DNA from: Tieghemiomyces parasiticus
Taxonomy: Eukaryota > Kickxellomycota > Dimargaritomycetes > Dimargaritales > Dimargaritaceae
NCBI GenBank assembly: GCA_027575765.1
Contig: JANBPT010000433.1
Span: forward strand, 1 to 36,095
Direction of reading: 5' to 3'
Length of the DNA stretch: 36,095 nt
This document shows, piece by piece, positions 21,888-31,492 of the stretch. Within the stretch, counting starts at the first letter, position 1. Every line of letters starts with the position of its first letter. The notes beneath the pieces were generated by a model. That model saw nothing but the letters and a program-made list of their open reading frames with translations. It did not search any database and was not told the origin of the DNA. A program made the position numbers and the translations under genes.

Positions 21888-22625
21888 ATGTCGGTCAGCG
21901 AGTACTGCCCCGTCTACGCGCCCTTCTTCGCCGCCATGGGCTGCACCACCGCCATCGTCTTTAGCTGTAAGTAGCGCTTGCGGCGCATGGCCCTGTCTGT
22001 GTAGATTTGCGTCCGGGGGCCTGGCCTCCGAGACCCGCCACCCGCACCTGCCATGGTGAACCCGACCCTCACCCACCCGGGCGGCATACCGTTTGGCCCA
22101 CCCTTCTCCCCGGGCCGCTAGCCGATCTCTCGGCCTGCGCCTTCACGACATCCCCCCCGCCCTCACTTACCCTGACCCTGCCCTTGTTGCCACCACTTTA
22201 CCCTCCCCTTCCTAGGCTTTGGCGCCGCCTACGGTACCGCCAAGTCTGGCGTCGGTATCAACGCCATGGGTGTCCTCCGGCCCGACCTGGCCATAAAGGC
22301 CGTCGTCCCCGTCATTATGGCTGGTATCATTGCCATTTACGGTCTGGTGGTGTCTGTGCTCATCACTGATAAGCTCAACGCCAAGATGCCCCTGTATACC
22401 GCCTTCGTACAGTTCGGTGCCGGTCTGAGTGTCGGTCTCAGCGGTCTGGCCGCCGGTTTCTCCATCGGTATCGTCGGTGACGCTGGTGTGCGGGCCACCG
22501 CCCAGCAGCCCCGTCTGTTTGTGACCATGATTCTGATTCTGATTTTTGCTGAAGTGCTGGGTCTGTACGGTCTGATTGTGGGCCTCATCCTCAACACCAA
22601 GGCCGACTCGGACATTAAGTGCTAA
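21888..22625 (+). CDS. VMA3: V-type ATPase proteolipid subunit c
   Basis: Two exons, 21888..21966 and 22216..22625, joined in phase 1 across a 249-base intron; 162 residues, the normal length for subunit c. Four membrane helices are clear. Motifs: [31 protein letters not shown], the [22 protein letters not shown] helix pair, and [18 protein letters not shown]. The proton-carrying glutamate is Glu139 in [18 protein letters not shown]. It forms the rotor ring of the vacuolar proton pump that acidifies vacuoles and endosomes. The start codon has a strong context (CCACCATGTC). Fungi also have close paralogues (subunits c' and c''); the compact N-terminus favours Vma3 over c'', but c' cannot be excluded by reading alone. 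Confidence 0.95.
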
Positions 22626-22950
22626 GCCGTCGCGACGCGGTGCCCATCTCTGCCCTCTGCTAGACGAGCGGTCACCCTACCCGCTCCCAACACGCCCAGG
22701 CGCGTACCCTGTTGCCTACCTTTCCATCCCACTGCGCGTCACGCTTCCACGCTTTTGTTTTCTGTGCCGTCTCCCCAGCCCAACGTGCGTATGTGTGTGT
22801 GTTTCTTTGACCGTTCTTGACTCGGTCTAGGGTCGGTCCAAGCCAAAACTCCTTTTAGCAGGACCGTTGGTCCCTTCTATCCCTTCAACATTTACAATGA
22901 ACCATTTTTTTAAGTAAACCATACTACGTGGTCTTCTCCCCATACGTCGT

Positions 22951-22977
<27 letters not shown>
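22951..22977. repeat. (TA)n microsatellite
   Basis: About thirteen TA units some 325 bases downstream of the VMA3 stop. It resembles the TA tract after CLN3. Confidence 0.9.
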
Positions 22978-22981
<4 letters not shown>

Positions 22982-23021
22982 AGTGAACACAACCAGGAAA
23001 GGTGGCTCGGCCAGAATCTCT

Positions 23022-23036
23022 CCCCCCCCCCCCCCC
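23022..23036. repeat. poly(C) homopolymer tract
   Basis: Run of 15 C followed by CA repeats. Such runs are prone to sequencing length error. Confidence 0.85.
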
Positions 23037-23497
23037 ACACACGTCATGACCGGGTCAGTGCAGCCCCGCCCTCAATCGGACTGAGGAGCTCATTACGCCA
23101 CTTCCCTCCGATGGAAAACGAGTTGGTAAAGGGAGCAGCGGCTTGGCATGCCACAACCTGCACGCCTTGCCTAATGGTGGGCTTCAAAGAACGAAAAGTT
23201 GTGGGTGGCTGACTGGCTGACCCCGTATCAGATTTTGGGAGTCAAGGCACCACACCCTCTCGTTAATTTTCACAGCCCGCTTCGGCATCACGTAAAAACT
23301 CGTCCGTCGTTACTCCTCATCCGTACCTGCCGGCCGCCATTGTTGTCTCTCGTTTGGGAATTACCAGCTCCGTCTGACGCATACCATCTCCCTTCTTGAC
23401 CAACGTAGGGTTCGTCATCTAACACCCTCCGCCTTGGTTCTGCTTCCATCAACACCCTCTCCCCCGGGCCCGAGTCACGCGTCCCAACTCTGCCAGC

Positions 23498-25514
23498 ATG
23501 AACATAAGCAAATTCAAACAGGTACGGATTCGGGCGATTGTCGTCCCCCCCCCTTGGCACCCATCCCGTTTAACGTCCGCCGTTGTCGCTCCTTTAATGG
23601 ATAAGGCCCTCTACTGCTCCACCTAACTGGCTATCCCAACCTCACCCTACGCGCACCCCCACCCCCTGATATCCCCTCTCGCAATTCGCATCCCGCCACA
23701 GTGGACGGGCGAGAAAATTGGTCTGAGTGATAAGACCAAGCTCGCCGACGAGTTCGTCGCCCTCCAGGATATTACCGACGCCAAGAAGGCCTCCGTCGAA
23801 GGTCTCGACTCGGCCGTGGTCCTCTTCATCGCCCAGACGGGTAAGTCCAGGTGTACCATCGCATCTGCTACAGGGACGGCTATCCTGCCTCCATAATGCG
23901 TTGGGTGGTTGTTCTTCCCCCCCCCCATCTCTCACATTCACCCCTTCTTTATCCCTCTATATCGCCCCCGTTCCCCTGCCTCCTACCGACGCCCATCCCC
24001 ACCTTAACCTTATAGAGAAGAAAAAGAACAGTACCGAGGGTTCCAAAAGTAAACTGACCCCACTCGAAAACCTAGGGGCTAGCATGACCACCTTCGGTAG
24101 TGCCCTGCCCGACCGTTCCCTATACGGTCAGTCCCTCATCAAGATGGGTGAGGTGCAAGAAAAGATTGCCCAGTCCCTTGACACGTTTATCTCCGACATC
24201 AAAGATCCCTTCGCCCGCAACATGAACGAGTTGAAGCGCCAGCTCGACGAGTATCATTACCTTAAAAAGAAGCTGAAATCTCGCCGTCTCGATTCGGACG
24301 CCAAGGCGGCCAAAGTGCGCGGCCTTAAGAAGGACCGTCCCGATCTCGAGCAGGAGGCCACCGCCGCCCTCACCAAGTATGAGGACACCTACGACGACAT
24401 TATCAATCGAATGCTGCAGCTCGAGGACGACGAGGACATGTATCTGGAAGATCTGGCCGGGTTCCACCGTGCCGAACTGGCCTACCACCGGCAGGCCGTG
24501 GTCGCCCTGGAATCCGTCTCGGAGTGGCTAGATTCGAGCGTGCAAATGAAGCGCCGGAGCGCCCGCGAGCGATTCAATGTGACCGTGCCCGTGCGTCAGC
24601 GCGACGAGGACCACCCCGCCAGCGACTTTGGCAGTATGAGCTCACGCCGCGGCTCCGTGTACCGCCAACCCGGCCTCGAGCGCCAGGATAGCCGTCGGTC
24701 CGAGGCCCCCAGTTCCCAACCCGATCATGATCATGACGATGATTTGTATGGCTACGCCCACGGTCGCGACCCCGGCGCGGACGACGATCTGCGCCTGGCC
24801 GGTTCGCGTGCACCCGCTCGGGGCACCACCACCTCCGCTTGGCGCGACCCCTTCGCCGCCCCGGCCATCGAGGACCAACCCCAGCGCCCACCTCCGGTGG
24901 CCCCGCCGACTAGAACGTACCGCCGTGCCTTGTATGAGTTCGACTCGGGCGCCCCTGACGAACTCACCCTAGTCGAAGGTGATTATATTGCGGTGGTGGA
25001 GGAGCTACCCGAGGAGGGCTGGTGGCAGGGCGAGGTGACGGATCCCCATACCCGGGCGGTTCAGCGGGGGCTGTTCCCAGTCAATTATACTGAACCCTGC
25101 GAGCCGCCCGTATTAGAAGAGGAGCAGGCGCCACCTCTACCCACCCGAGCGGTCCCTCGCCCGCCAGCGGCTAGGCGCGCCCCGTCCCCGTCGCCGTCGC
25201 CGTCCCCGCCGCGTTACGAGTCCCCCGCGGCTCCGCGGTACGACCCTCCGGCCCACGTCTCCCCTGCTCCTGCTCCATCCCGGCCCGCCACCACGACAGT
25301 GCCCCGACCGGCCATCTTGGCCGCTGGCCACCGGGCACCCCCGCCACCTCCCACGGCCACCGCACACGTGCCACCCGTAGTCCGAGCCACCCGGGTAGCA
25401 CCCCCGCCCGCCGTGGCGTCGGCAGTGGCCGCCTGTGCCACCTGCGGGTGCGACGACTACTCGCCAAATGTTTTTAAGAAGGGTAGCTGTAATAACTGTT
25501 TCCACAAACACTAG
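23498..25514 (+). CDS. endophilin-like BAR-SH3 protein with C-terminal Cys/His tail
   Basis: Three exons: 23498..23521 (8 codons), 23702..23840, 24016..25514; 553 residues. The start MNISKFKQWTGEKIG is the usual amphipathic opening of N-BAR proteins, and the BAR domain runs to about residue 235 (MGEVQEKIAQ, IKDPFARNMNELKRQLDEYH, KKKLKSRRLDSDAK, AELAYHRQAVVALESV). An acidic/Arg-rich linker follows, then an SH3 domain at about 357-415 (ALYEFDSGAPDELTLVEGD, GWWQGEV, GLFPVNY). A Pro-rich segment leads to a C-terminal 26-residue module with CATCGC, FKKGSC and NCFHKH. BAR-SH3 proteins bend membranes and recruit proline-rich partners during endocytosis. The first two domains fit endophilin; the Cys-rich end is unlike animal endophilins and probably binds zinc. 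Introns are short with regular donors. Confidence 0.9.
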
Positions 25515-25717
25515 GTAGTAGATACCTCGCTCCTCCTCCTCTTTGCCCATCTCCGTTTTACCTCAGGCCTATTGCCACCTCTCCCTACGCGCAACTCCTC
25601 TTTCTACCTACCTTTCCTCCCTATCCCTCTCTCTCTCTCTCTCTCTCTCTCTCATCGACCTCTTTTGCACAGTAGTAAACACCTTGTATTCATCCGGGGA
25701 GGCCTCCTGAGCACTCT
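25515..25717. other. convergent 3' intergenic region, BAR-SH3 / cyclin L
   Basis: Spacer of 203 bases between genes that end toward each other, with a CT microsatellite and no exact AATAAA for either gene. Confidence 0.45.
25627..25652. repeat. (CT)n microsatellite
   Basis: About thirteen CT units in the convergent 3' region. Confidence 0.9.
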
Positions 25718-27077
25718 TTATGTTGCCGATCCAGTTCCGCCGTCATTCCCGTGGGCTCGATAGGTTTCTAGTTCGGCCAGCGTCAATGGCAGATCGGCCG
25801 GCGGCGGGGTATGGTAGAGGGACAGGACGTACCCGGCTACGGTGACCAAGTCGCCCTCGTGGCAGGCAAAGACCGTCCACCACGCTGGTTGGGCGGGCAG
25901 CGCTACACCGGCGAAGCGGGCAGCCAGGTAAATGGCGGCGCAGGCCAGTGTCGGGGGCTGATAACAAACATAAACTGGGGTTCGTAGGCTGGTCGGGAAG
26001 GCATGAGATGCACGGAGGTGGTACGAAATGGGAGGAGGGGGGGGGGTTATTTTAGCCTGGCCAGCCGTATAATGGTGAATGATTTACCCCAGGCAAGCAT
26101 GCGATCGAACCGAGTCCTTGTCGTTACTTACGCGTCGTTCAAATAGTTCCATGCCCGCTGCGGTACCACGGGGTGACCACTCAACTGGAGACAACGCAAG
26201 TAGTTGACCAGCAGCGCGTAGGGCAGTTCAACTTGAACGTTGAAGGCCAGCCGTTTGAGGAGCTGTAGCTCAGCGACGGTCAGGCCGTTTTTGAAATCAT
26301 AAAAGGTCTGCTCAGGGTCAGGTTGGCGAGTCAAACAACGGTTGAGACGAGGGTGTACTTGGAACGAAGAAAGCGAGGTTCAGTACGTGGCCGCCGTCGG
26401 ACATCGCAGGGCGGTCCCAACTTACCTGGCTAAACGCCTCAAGGGGGGTGACGGGTTGGCCGCGCTTTCGCTTAATAAGGTAGTCAAATACGTTGATAAC
26501 ATCCCGGATCTTCCGGGGCGCCTCTTCCAGCTTGCTGGCTAGAAACAGGCAGGCCAGCATGGTGTCCTGCGTGGGTCGGGCGAGGTGGCGAACGAATTGG
26601 ACCCAGGCGCGGGAGCGGTGAGAACAATTGGGGCGGTTACCGGCGGGGATTGCACCCGATCAAACCTGCAAGGCGGGGTGGCACTTACCCTTAGCGGGAA
26701 TTGTTTCAGCGATGACACGTAGTAGAAACGTTGGAGGAGAACCTGTGCTGTGGCCATGGCGACCTGGGGGCTGGGAGGTGCCGGTTAATGAGAACCGCAA
26801 GCAGATGATTACAATCAACGTGACCGGGTGAGTAACGGGGGTGGTTAAGGTAGGCAGTGTCCCGTCGGCAGCGCCTAGACCAAGGAGCAGGTCGACCTGG
26901 CTAGCGTGGCGCCGTAACTTACAGCCCGAGTAGTACGCCGGCAGCCTGAATCAGCTCGCAGGCCAGCTGGCGTAGCTGCCGCTCCAATGGAACTGGCACG
27001 CCGTCTGCGGCCGAGGGTGTAGTCGCGAGCTGCTCTGGCGTCAGTAGTGGGTTCGCCAGGGAAAGTCGAGTCGCCAT
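25718..27077 (-). CDS. cyclin L (CDK11-type cyclin), cyclin boxes only
   Basis: Five exons, in frame: 27077..26923, 26770..26689, 26566..26426, 26307..26132, 25988..25718; 274 residues. Diagnostic cyclin-L blocks appear in order: TPSAADGVP, ACELIQAAGVLLGLPQVAMA, QRFYYVSSLKQF, ACLFLASKLEEAPRKIRDVI, FNVQVELPYALLVNYL, RAWNYLNDALRTPVYVC, LACAAIYLAARF. The acceptor for exon 4 at 26308 was chosen because it aligns TFYDFKNGLTVAELQLLKRL with the human protein without a gap. Cyclin L pairs with CDK11-family kinases in pre-mRNA splicing and transcription in the nucleus. The protein ends soon after the second cyclin fold (ETYRAHGNDGG), so the Arg/Ser-rich tail of animal cyclin L is absent. It shares a 276-base bidirectional promoter with NSE2. 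Confidence 0.93.
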
Positions 27078-27353
27078 GGTACGTGGTGGTGGGATGCGAT
27101 GGGGATGGAGCTAATGAGAGTGCTAGCCAGTCGGGATAGCCAGGTGCAGCAGGAGGGTAAAGAGGATGGGTCAACGGGCCTGCCTAGTACGGGGCCCATG
27201 CGTCAACTGGACCTGGGCTGCGACCGGCCCTGGTCAAACGGCGGTGTATCCCTCCCATGTATATACCTTCGCGTGTGGGTTGCCCTACCCCTGAAATCGT
27301 TCGCCACGTCCACCTCCGCTCAGACATTACCTACTCTTAACTTTCCTCCGCCC
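27078..27353. promoter_or_regulatory. bidirectional promoter, cyclin L (-) / NSE2 (+)
   Basis: Only 276 bases separate the two start codons, so both promoters must overlap. A TATATA element on the plus side is the only clear core signal. Confidence 0.55.
27260..27265 (+). promoter_or_regulatory. TATA-like element upstream of NSE2
   Basis: TATATA in ATGTATATACC, 94 bases before the NSE2 start codon, within the bidirectional spacer. The sequence is a palindrome, so it could serve either direction. Confidence 0.45.
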
Positions 27354-28702
27354 ATGAGTGCCCGCTCTGGAATCTCCGGCGCCCCGCCGGTGGCCAAACT
27401 TAATGAACTCATGACCGAAACAGACGCCATGCAGGAGAAGATCAAACGGGCCATGGTCGCGTGTACCGGAGCCGCCGTCGACCTGGAAGAGGTTGAAGAG
27501 GAGGGGGCGCAGGTTCAGGAACTGGAGGCCGGTCTACGCTCGTTCGTCGACCTGCAGGCCCGGCTGGCCATCGAGAAGGGTACACTGGACGCCCTGCGCC
27601 GGCGCGTCACCGCCCAGGCTGCCGGCGAGGACGAGGACTGGGCGGCCATCTACGACCGACTCAACCACGAGGAGTGGACCAAATGGACGGACGACCTCCC
27701 GGATCAGGAAAAGTACGGCCGCAGTGACGCCTACCGGGAATTTCGTGAGCGCGTCTGGGTAAGTCTGGTGGGCCCCGCTGGTTCATAGTACCGCCACCTT
27801 CCAGATCTATACCACATTGATGCCGTCCGCTAACCTATTAGCATTCCCTCTCAACCCTGGGTCACTTCACCCTCCTTCCCCTCTCGTGCATACGGGTCGT
27901 ACAGGAGGTGAACCACAACGAGCCCTTGCCCCCGATCTTTAACGACGCCAGCGACGACGAACTGATTGTCAACACACAGGTGGTATCGCTAATTTGCCCA
28001 CTAACCCGTCAAGTCTTTTACGAACCGGTCAAAAGGTAAGCAACCACCCGCGCCCCTTGCGCCAGCTCCTCGAGCGACACTGAATCTATCCCGCGGTCGG
28101 TCGCGCCATTGGCAACCCCGAGCCGATAGCTACCCTGGTACCTCGGCAGTGTCTTTTAACTACGATTTCCGCCCGGCTCGCTCCGTGCCCTCCCCCCTCA
28201 CCCGATGCCAGCGCTGCCTGCGGACACTGCTACTCTAAGGCCGCCATTCTGGACCTTATACGCCAGTCGGGTACCAGTAGCGTCCCGTGCCCGATCCCCG
28301 GTAGGTGACCACAGCCTTCGGTTCCACTGTCCCTTGCTGGACCGGATGGTGGCTGTGCGGCCCACTCGGAGGTGAGCCCATCCGACCATTTACCCCGCGC
28401 CTAACCTGGCTGTCTTGACCTCCACTCCCTCCCTAGGTTGCCATGCAAATGTTGCCATGGGATCCCTCCAGCCGGACCGAGTCCTGGAACGCAAGGTGGC
28501 CCGCCACTTAGCTGTCGTCCGAGCTTCCGGTAGCCAAGACGACGATGAGGTACGGTGGCTTGCGTATGTACAGGAGTTCGTTGGGACATTTGGTACACTA
28601 TAATTCAGCCTACTAACGCCCTTCTGTTGACCTCCTTGCCATGACTTCCTTCCGTTTGTAACTGCACACCTCCAGTACGAAAACCTGGACGAAGAGGTCT
28701 AA
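27354..28702 (+). CDS. NSE2: NSE2/MMS21 SUMO E3 ligase of the SMC5/6 complex
   Basis: Five exons, in frame: 27354..27758, 27905..28035, 28212..28300, 28437..28549, 28676..28702; 254 residues (yeast 267, human 247). The N-terminal 135 residues are predicted helical and coiled coil (DLEEVEEEGAQVQELEAGLR), the part that docks on Smc5. The C-terminal SP-RING is complete: QVVSLICPLTRQVF, then the zinc ligands Cys182 and His184 in ACGHCYSKAAI, Cys205 in VPCPIPGC and Cys210 in GCHAN, with the Nse2-type C-x4-C spacing; SLQPDRVLERKV follows. It adds SUMO to repair and cohesion proteins as part of the nuclear SMC5/6 complex. The last exon codes only eight residues plus stop (YENLDEEV); an acidic end is normal for the family, but this exon is the least certain part. 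Confidence 0.92.
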
Positions 28703-29731
28703 GTGCGATCAGACACTTTCGCAGCTCCCCCTACGATCGAGCCGAGGCTGTGCCAGCGTATGATAGGGCAGCGTTCCATTGATGTGCGGTACGAGATTGT
28801 GCTAGCGGCGGACAGTGCGTCTGGCTGGGTTTTTTTTACACCTCCCTACGCCCGCAGCGTGTCAGAGGAAACCAGTGGACCATAGCCGATTAGTGGCCGG
28901 TATTGTGCGTTCAGCCTCCTAGGGACGCTGGTGTGTATAAAACTCCTCGAAGTCCTGACTAACGTCGTCTCCAGGGTGGCATCGTCACGCAGTGATGCGA
29001 TGTACCCTGTACTTCAACCGCCTGGAGGTATCTTTCCCGGTCTGAAATAAACTTACAACCGCTCGAGCTCCCCCCCCCCCCTCTTCGCCCTGGACCAGCG
29101 ATGGTATGACACCCTGCTCAATATGGTTCGGGGGCCATCTCTACATACCTGCCCCCCCCCGCTGTGACTCTGGTTGTCCGACAGACGAGTCTGATCCTCT
29201 TGTTTTACGCCCAGCACTTGGCATCCAGTGTACCTTGCCATGTTGATACCCACGGATACTCAGGCGCTACGGTGTGCTGGCTAACCACTACCCGGCGTCG
29301 GACTATTCGCTAGCGTCGAATGGTTACAGGGATCTCCTTCAAGGATTGGGAAGGTCGAAGTGGGTATATTTACTTTTACAAGTGTCCCCGGGCCGCCCCC
29401 TCTCAGTGGAGCTCAGTACCACGCCAGCTTAATCCTCCGCTATGCCAAGGACCCCACGGCCTTTTCCCCTGCCTCACCAATTACGCTGCGCCTTCATCCC
29501 GGGCTTGCCAATATGGTGATGCCCAGTATATCAAGTTACACCCCCCCCAGTCCATGACGCAAGTGCTGATTTGGTTGAAACCGGCACCACCCTTGCTCTT
29601 CTGCATTCCTCCCCACTCCACCTTATCCCTTTTGCCAGTTCGTTGGGTAAACCCCCTCTTCTAAGTTTCCCATCTCTCTCATTCCCGAACGTGAGTAGAA
29701 CCCTACACGGTAGCTCTATCGACTAGACACC
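28703..29731. other. intergenic region NSE2 / LIM gene
   Basis: About 1 kb between two plus-strand genes. It contains an AATAAA on the plus strand and C-rich runs at 29071-29081 and 29151-29160. Open frames up to 114 residues show no family features. Confidence 0.5.
29046..29051 (+). terminator. possible polyadenylation signal AATAAA for NSE2
   Basis: AATAAA in TGAAATAAACTT, 344 bases after the NSE2 stop; distance is long but it is the first exact match. Confidence 0.35.
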
Positions 29732-30785
29732 ATGCGGTTTCCCAGCGCCCCCAAGTGTCCACGGTGCCAAAAGTCAGTCTACGTGGCCGAACAGGTAGGT
29801 GCGAAGGAACCTAGGCCGTCTTTGTCTCGACGCTTGACGACGAGTCTCCCCCCTTCTAACCGTATCCCGGCAGCCGCCCTGCTAAACCCTAACCCTTCAC
29901 GCCATCACCCTGCGCACCTCCCATCGCTAGGTTATCGGTCCCAGCGGGCCGTGGCACCGTAGTTGCTTGACTTGCGCCCAGTGTCACACCAGATTGGACG
30001 CCAGCCGGCTACTGGATAGAGAGGGCGAGGCCTACTGCCAGATGTGTTACAACAAACTGTTCGGGCCGCGCGGCTTCAAACTCTCCGGCGGTACCGGTGA
30101 AGTGAGTGCGGCGGTCAGTGAGACCCGCGTAGCTTCCGAGATCCGGTCGCGGTCCAATTCTCACGCCTTCACCGCGAGCCCCGGCCTGAACCGGTCCCCC
30201 TCCGTGCCCCTCACGCCTTCCCGTACACCCCCCACGCTCTCCGGCCCAACTTTTGCTTCTTGGGGCTACCGTCAGCCAGGCATGGCAACCCCCGAGGAAC
30301 TTCCGAAGGTCTCGGCCCCGGCTAGCCCTACTACCCCAGCGTCTGCCGACGAAAGGCGATCGCCATCACCACCCGCTTCGGTCGCACCCTCCGCCGCCGG
30401 TCCTACACCTACGCTGTCGGTCCCACTCTTCGGGCCTCGGTCGGTGGGCTCGACCTCGCCGGGAGGGATCCGCCTCGCTACAGGTGGCCGGTCCGCGGGT
30501 ACCTCCTATGTACCACGCAAGCTCAACTTGGCGGTGCACAATGACGTGTGTGCCAAGTGCCGCAAGACTGTCTACGCAGCCGAGGCGGTAAGTGGTGTAG
30601 GTAAGAAGTACCATCGTGCCTGCTTCAAGTGTACCGAATGCAACTGCAGTCTCTCGGCTAGCAACCTCACCGAGAACGACAATTTGCCATACTGCAAACG
30701 CTGCCACGCCAAGCTGTTTGGCCCCAAAGGTTACGGCTTTGCCGGAGGTGCGGCCTTTCTAACCCCAGAGGGCTCTGTGCGTTAG
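29732..30785 (+). CDS. two-LIM-domain protein (CRP/CSRP-like)
   Basis: Two exons, 29732..29794 and 29931..30785, phase 0; 305 residues. LIM1 starts at residue 9 (CPRCQKSVYVAEQ, WHRSCLTCAQC, YCQMCYNKLFGPRGF) and is split by the only intron. LIM2 is near the C-terminus (CAKCRKTVYAAEA, YHRACFKCTECNCSL, YCKRCHAKLFGPKGYGF). All eight zinc ligands of each domain can be seen. Each LIM is followed by the Gly-rich LFGPKGYGF-type segment of the cysteine-rich protein family. Between them lies a low-complexity Ser/Pro/Thr linker of about 130 residues (SPSPPASVAPSAAG). CRP-type LIM proteins bind actin cross-linkers and can enter the nucleus; in fungi their role is less known. A perfect GTAAGT at 30588 in LIM2 is read as coding, since the reading continues into normal LIM sequence. 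Confidence 0.93.
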
Positions 30786-31492
30786 GAACGGCACAGGATA
30801 GCGAATGGAGGTCGGTCTTTTTTTTTAACCTGCTTCTCTCCGTCTTCTTAAGGTCCGCAGCGCGGTAATAGACAACAGGTCTACACTTTTCCTTGGCGAT
30901 CCCCCCTTTTTTTGGTGACTATATATCGTAAATAACATGTCGCATAGGCTCTAATTGCCATTCGGTCATTGAATACGTTGGCCCTTTGCCGTGGGCTCTG
31001 CGGTAAATATTTAACCACGGAGCAGGGCGCCCCACGATGACCCCTGGGATGGAGCGGGCGACTGTCGGCGCCAGGTTTGCTTGGTCCAATTTCAAGGCCC
31101 CTGGTGGGTCGAAAAGTCGTGTAGCAGGCATACCACGCTAGCCGTGGGTGAGCCTGGATTAGTGCCTCCATCTTTACACGCGATGGCCCTTGCGACCACA
31201 TCCACCACTAGGGGGGGGATGGAATAAACTCAAACGGAAAGATCATCCCTCAGCGGTAAAATACCTAGTCTGTTTATAACTCGGTCGGCTCCCAATTAAA
31301 TTTGATCGCGGAGGATGGTGTTAGACACTGGAAATATATTTGGAAGAGGCCAAACACGGCCACTGGCACCAAAATGAGGGCTCCGCAGTCCTGACATGCA
31401 AACCTTGATCCTCTCCCCGCGACATTGGACCGGTCAACATCTGCTCATCCCTCTCCACCATTTACCTATTGCCTTTGCGCATTGTCCTCAAC
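30786..31492. other. intergenic region LIM gene / TFB4
   Basis: About 700 bases, more AT-rich than the genes, with a T run near 30815-30826. It should contain the TFB4 promoter; TTTATAAC at 31270-31277 is a weak candidate TATA element. No gene is visible. Confidence 0.45.

Larger units (their letters stand above)
22626..23497. other. intergenic region VMA3 / BAR-SH3
   Basis: 872 bases between two plus-strand genes, with a long TA microsatellite and a 15-base C run. The rest is unremarkable; the BAR-SH3 promoter must lie in its right half. No gene is visible. Confidence 0.5.

Noticed and set aside
21120..21974. 284-residue open frame across the VMA3 leader
   Set aside because: Its sequence is Ser/Pro/Leu low complexity caused by pyrimidine runs, and it merely runs into VMA3 exon 1 in the same frame from a very long upstream start.
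26308..26375. Alternative acceptor for cyclin L exon 4 near 26370 (TTCGTTCCAAG)
   Set aside because: It puts exon 4 out of frame with exon 3, whereas the acceptor at 26308 keeps frame and aligns with cyclin L without a gap.
29882..29897. CTAAACCCTAACCCTT, like two telomere repeats
   Set aside because: Only about two units inside the short LIM gene intron, where C/T-rich sequence with CTAAC is expected around the branch point.
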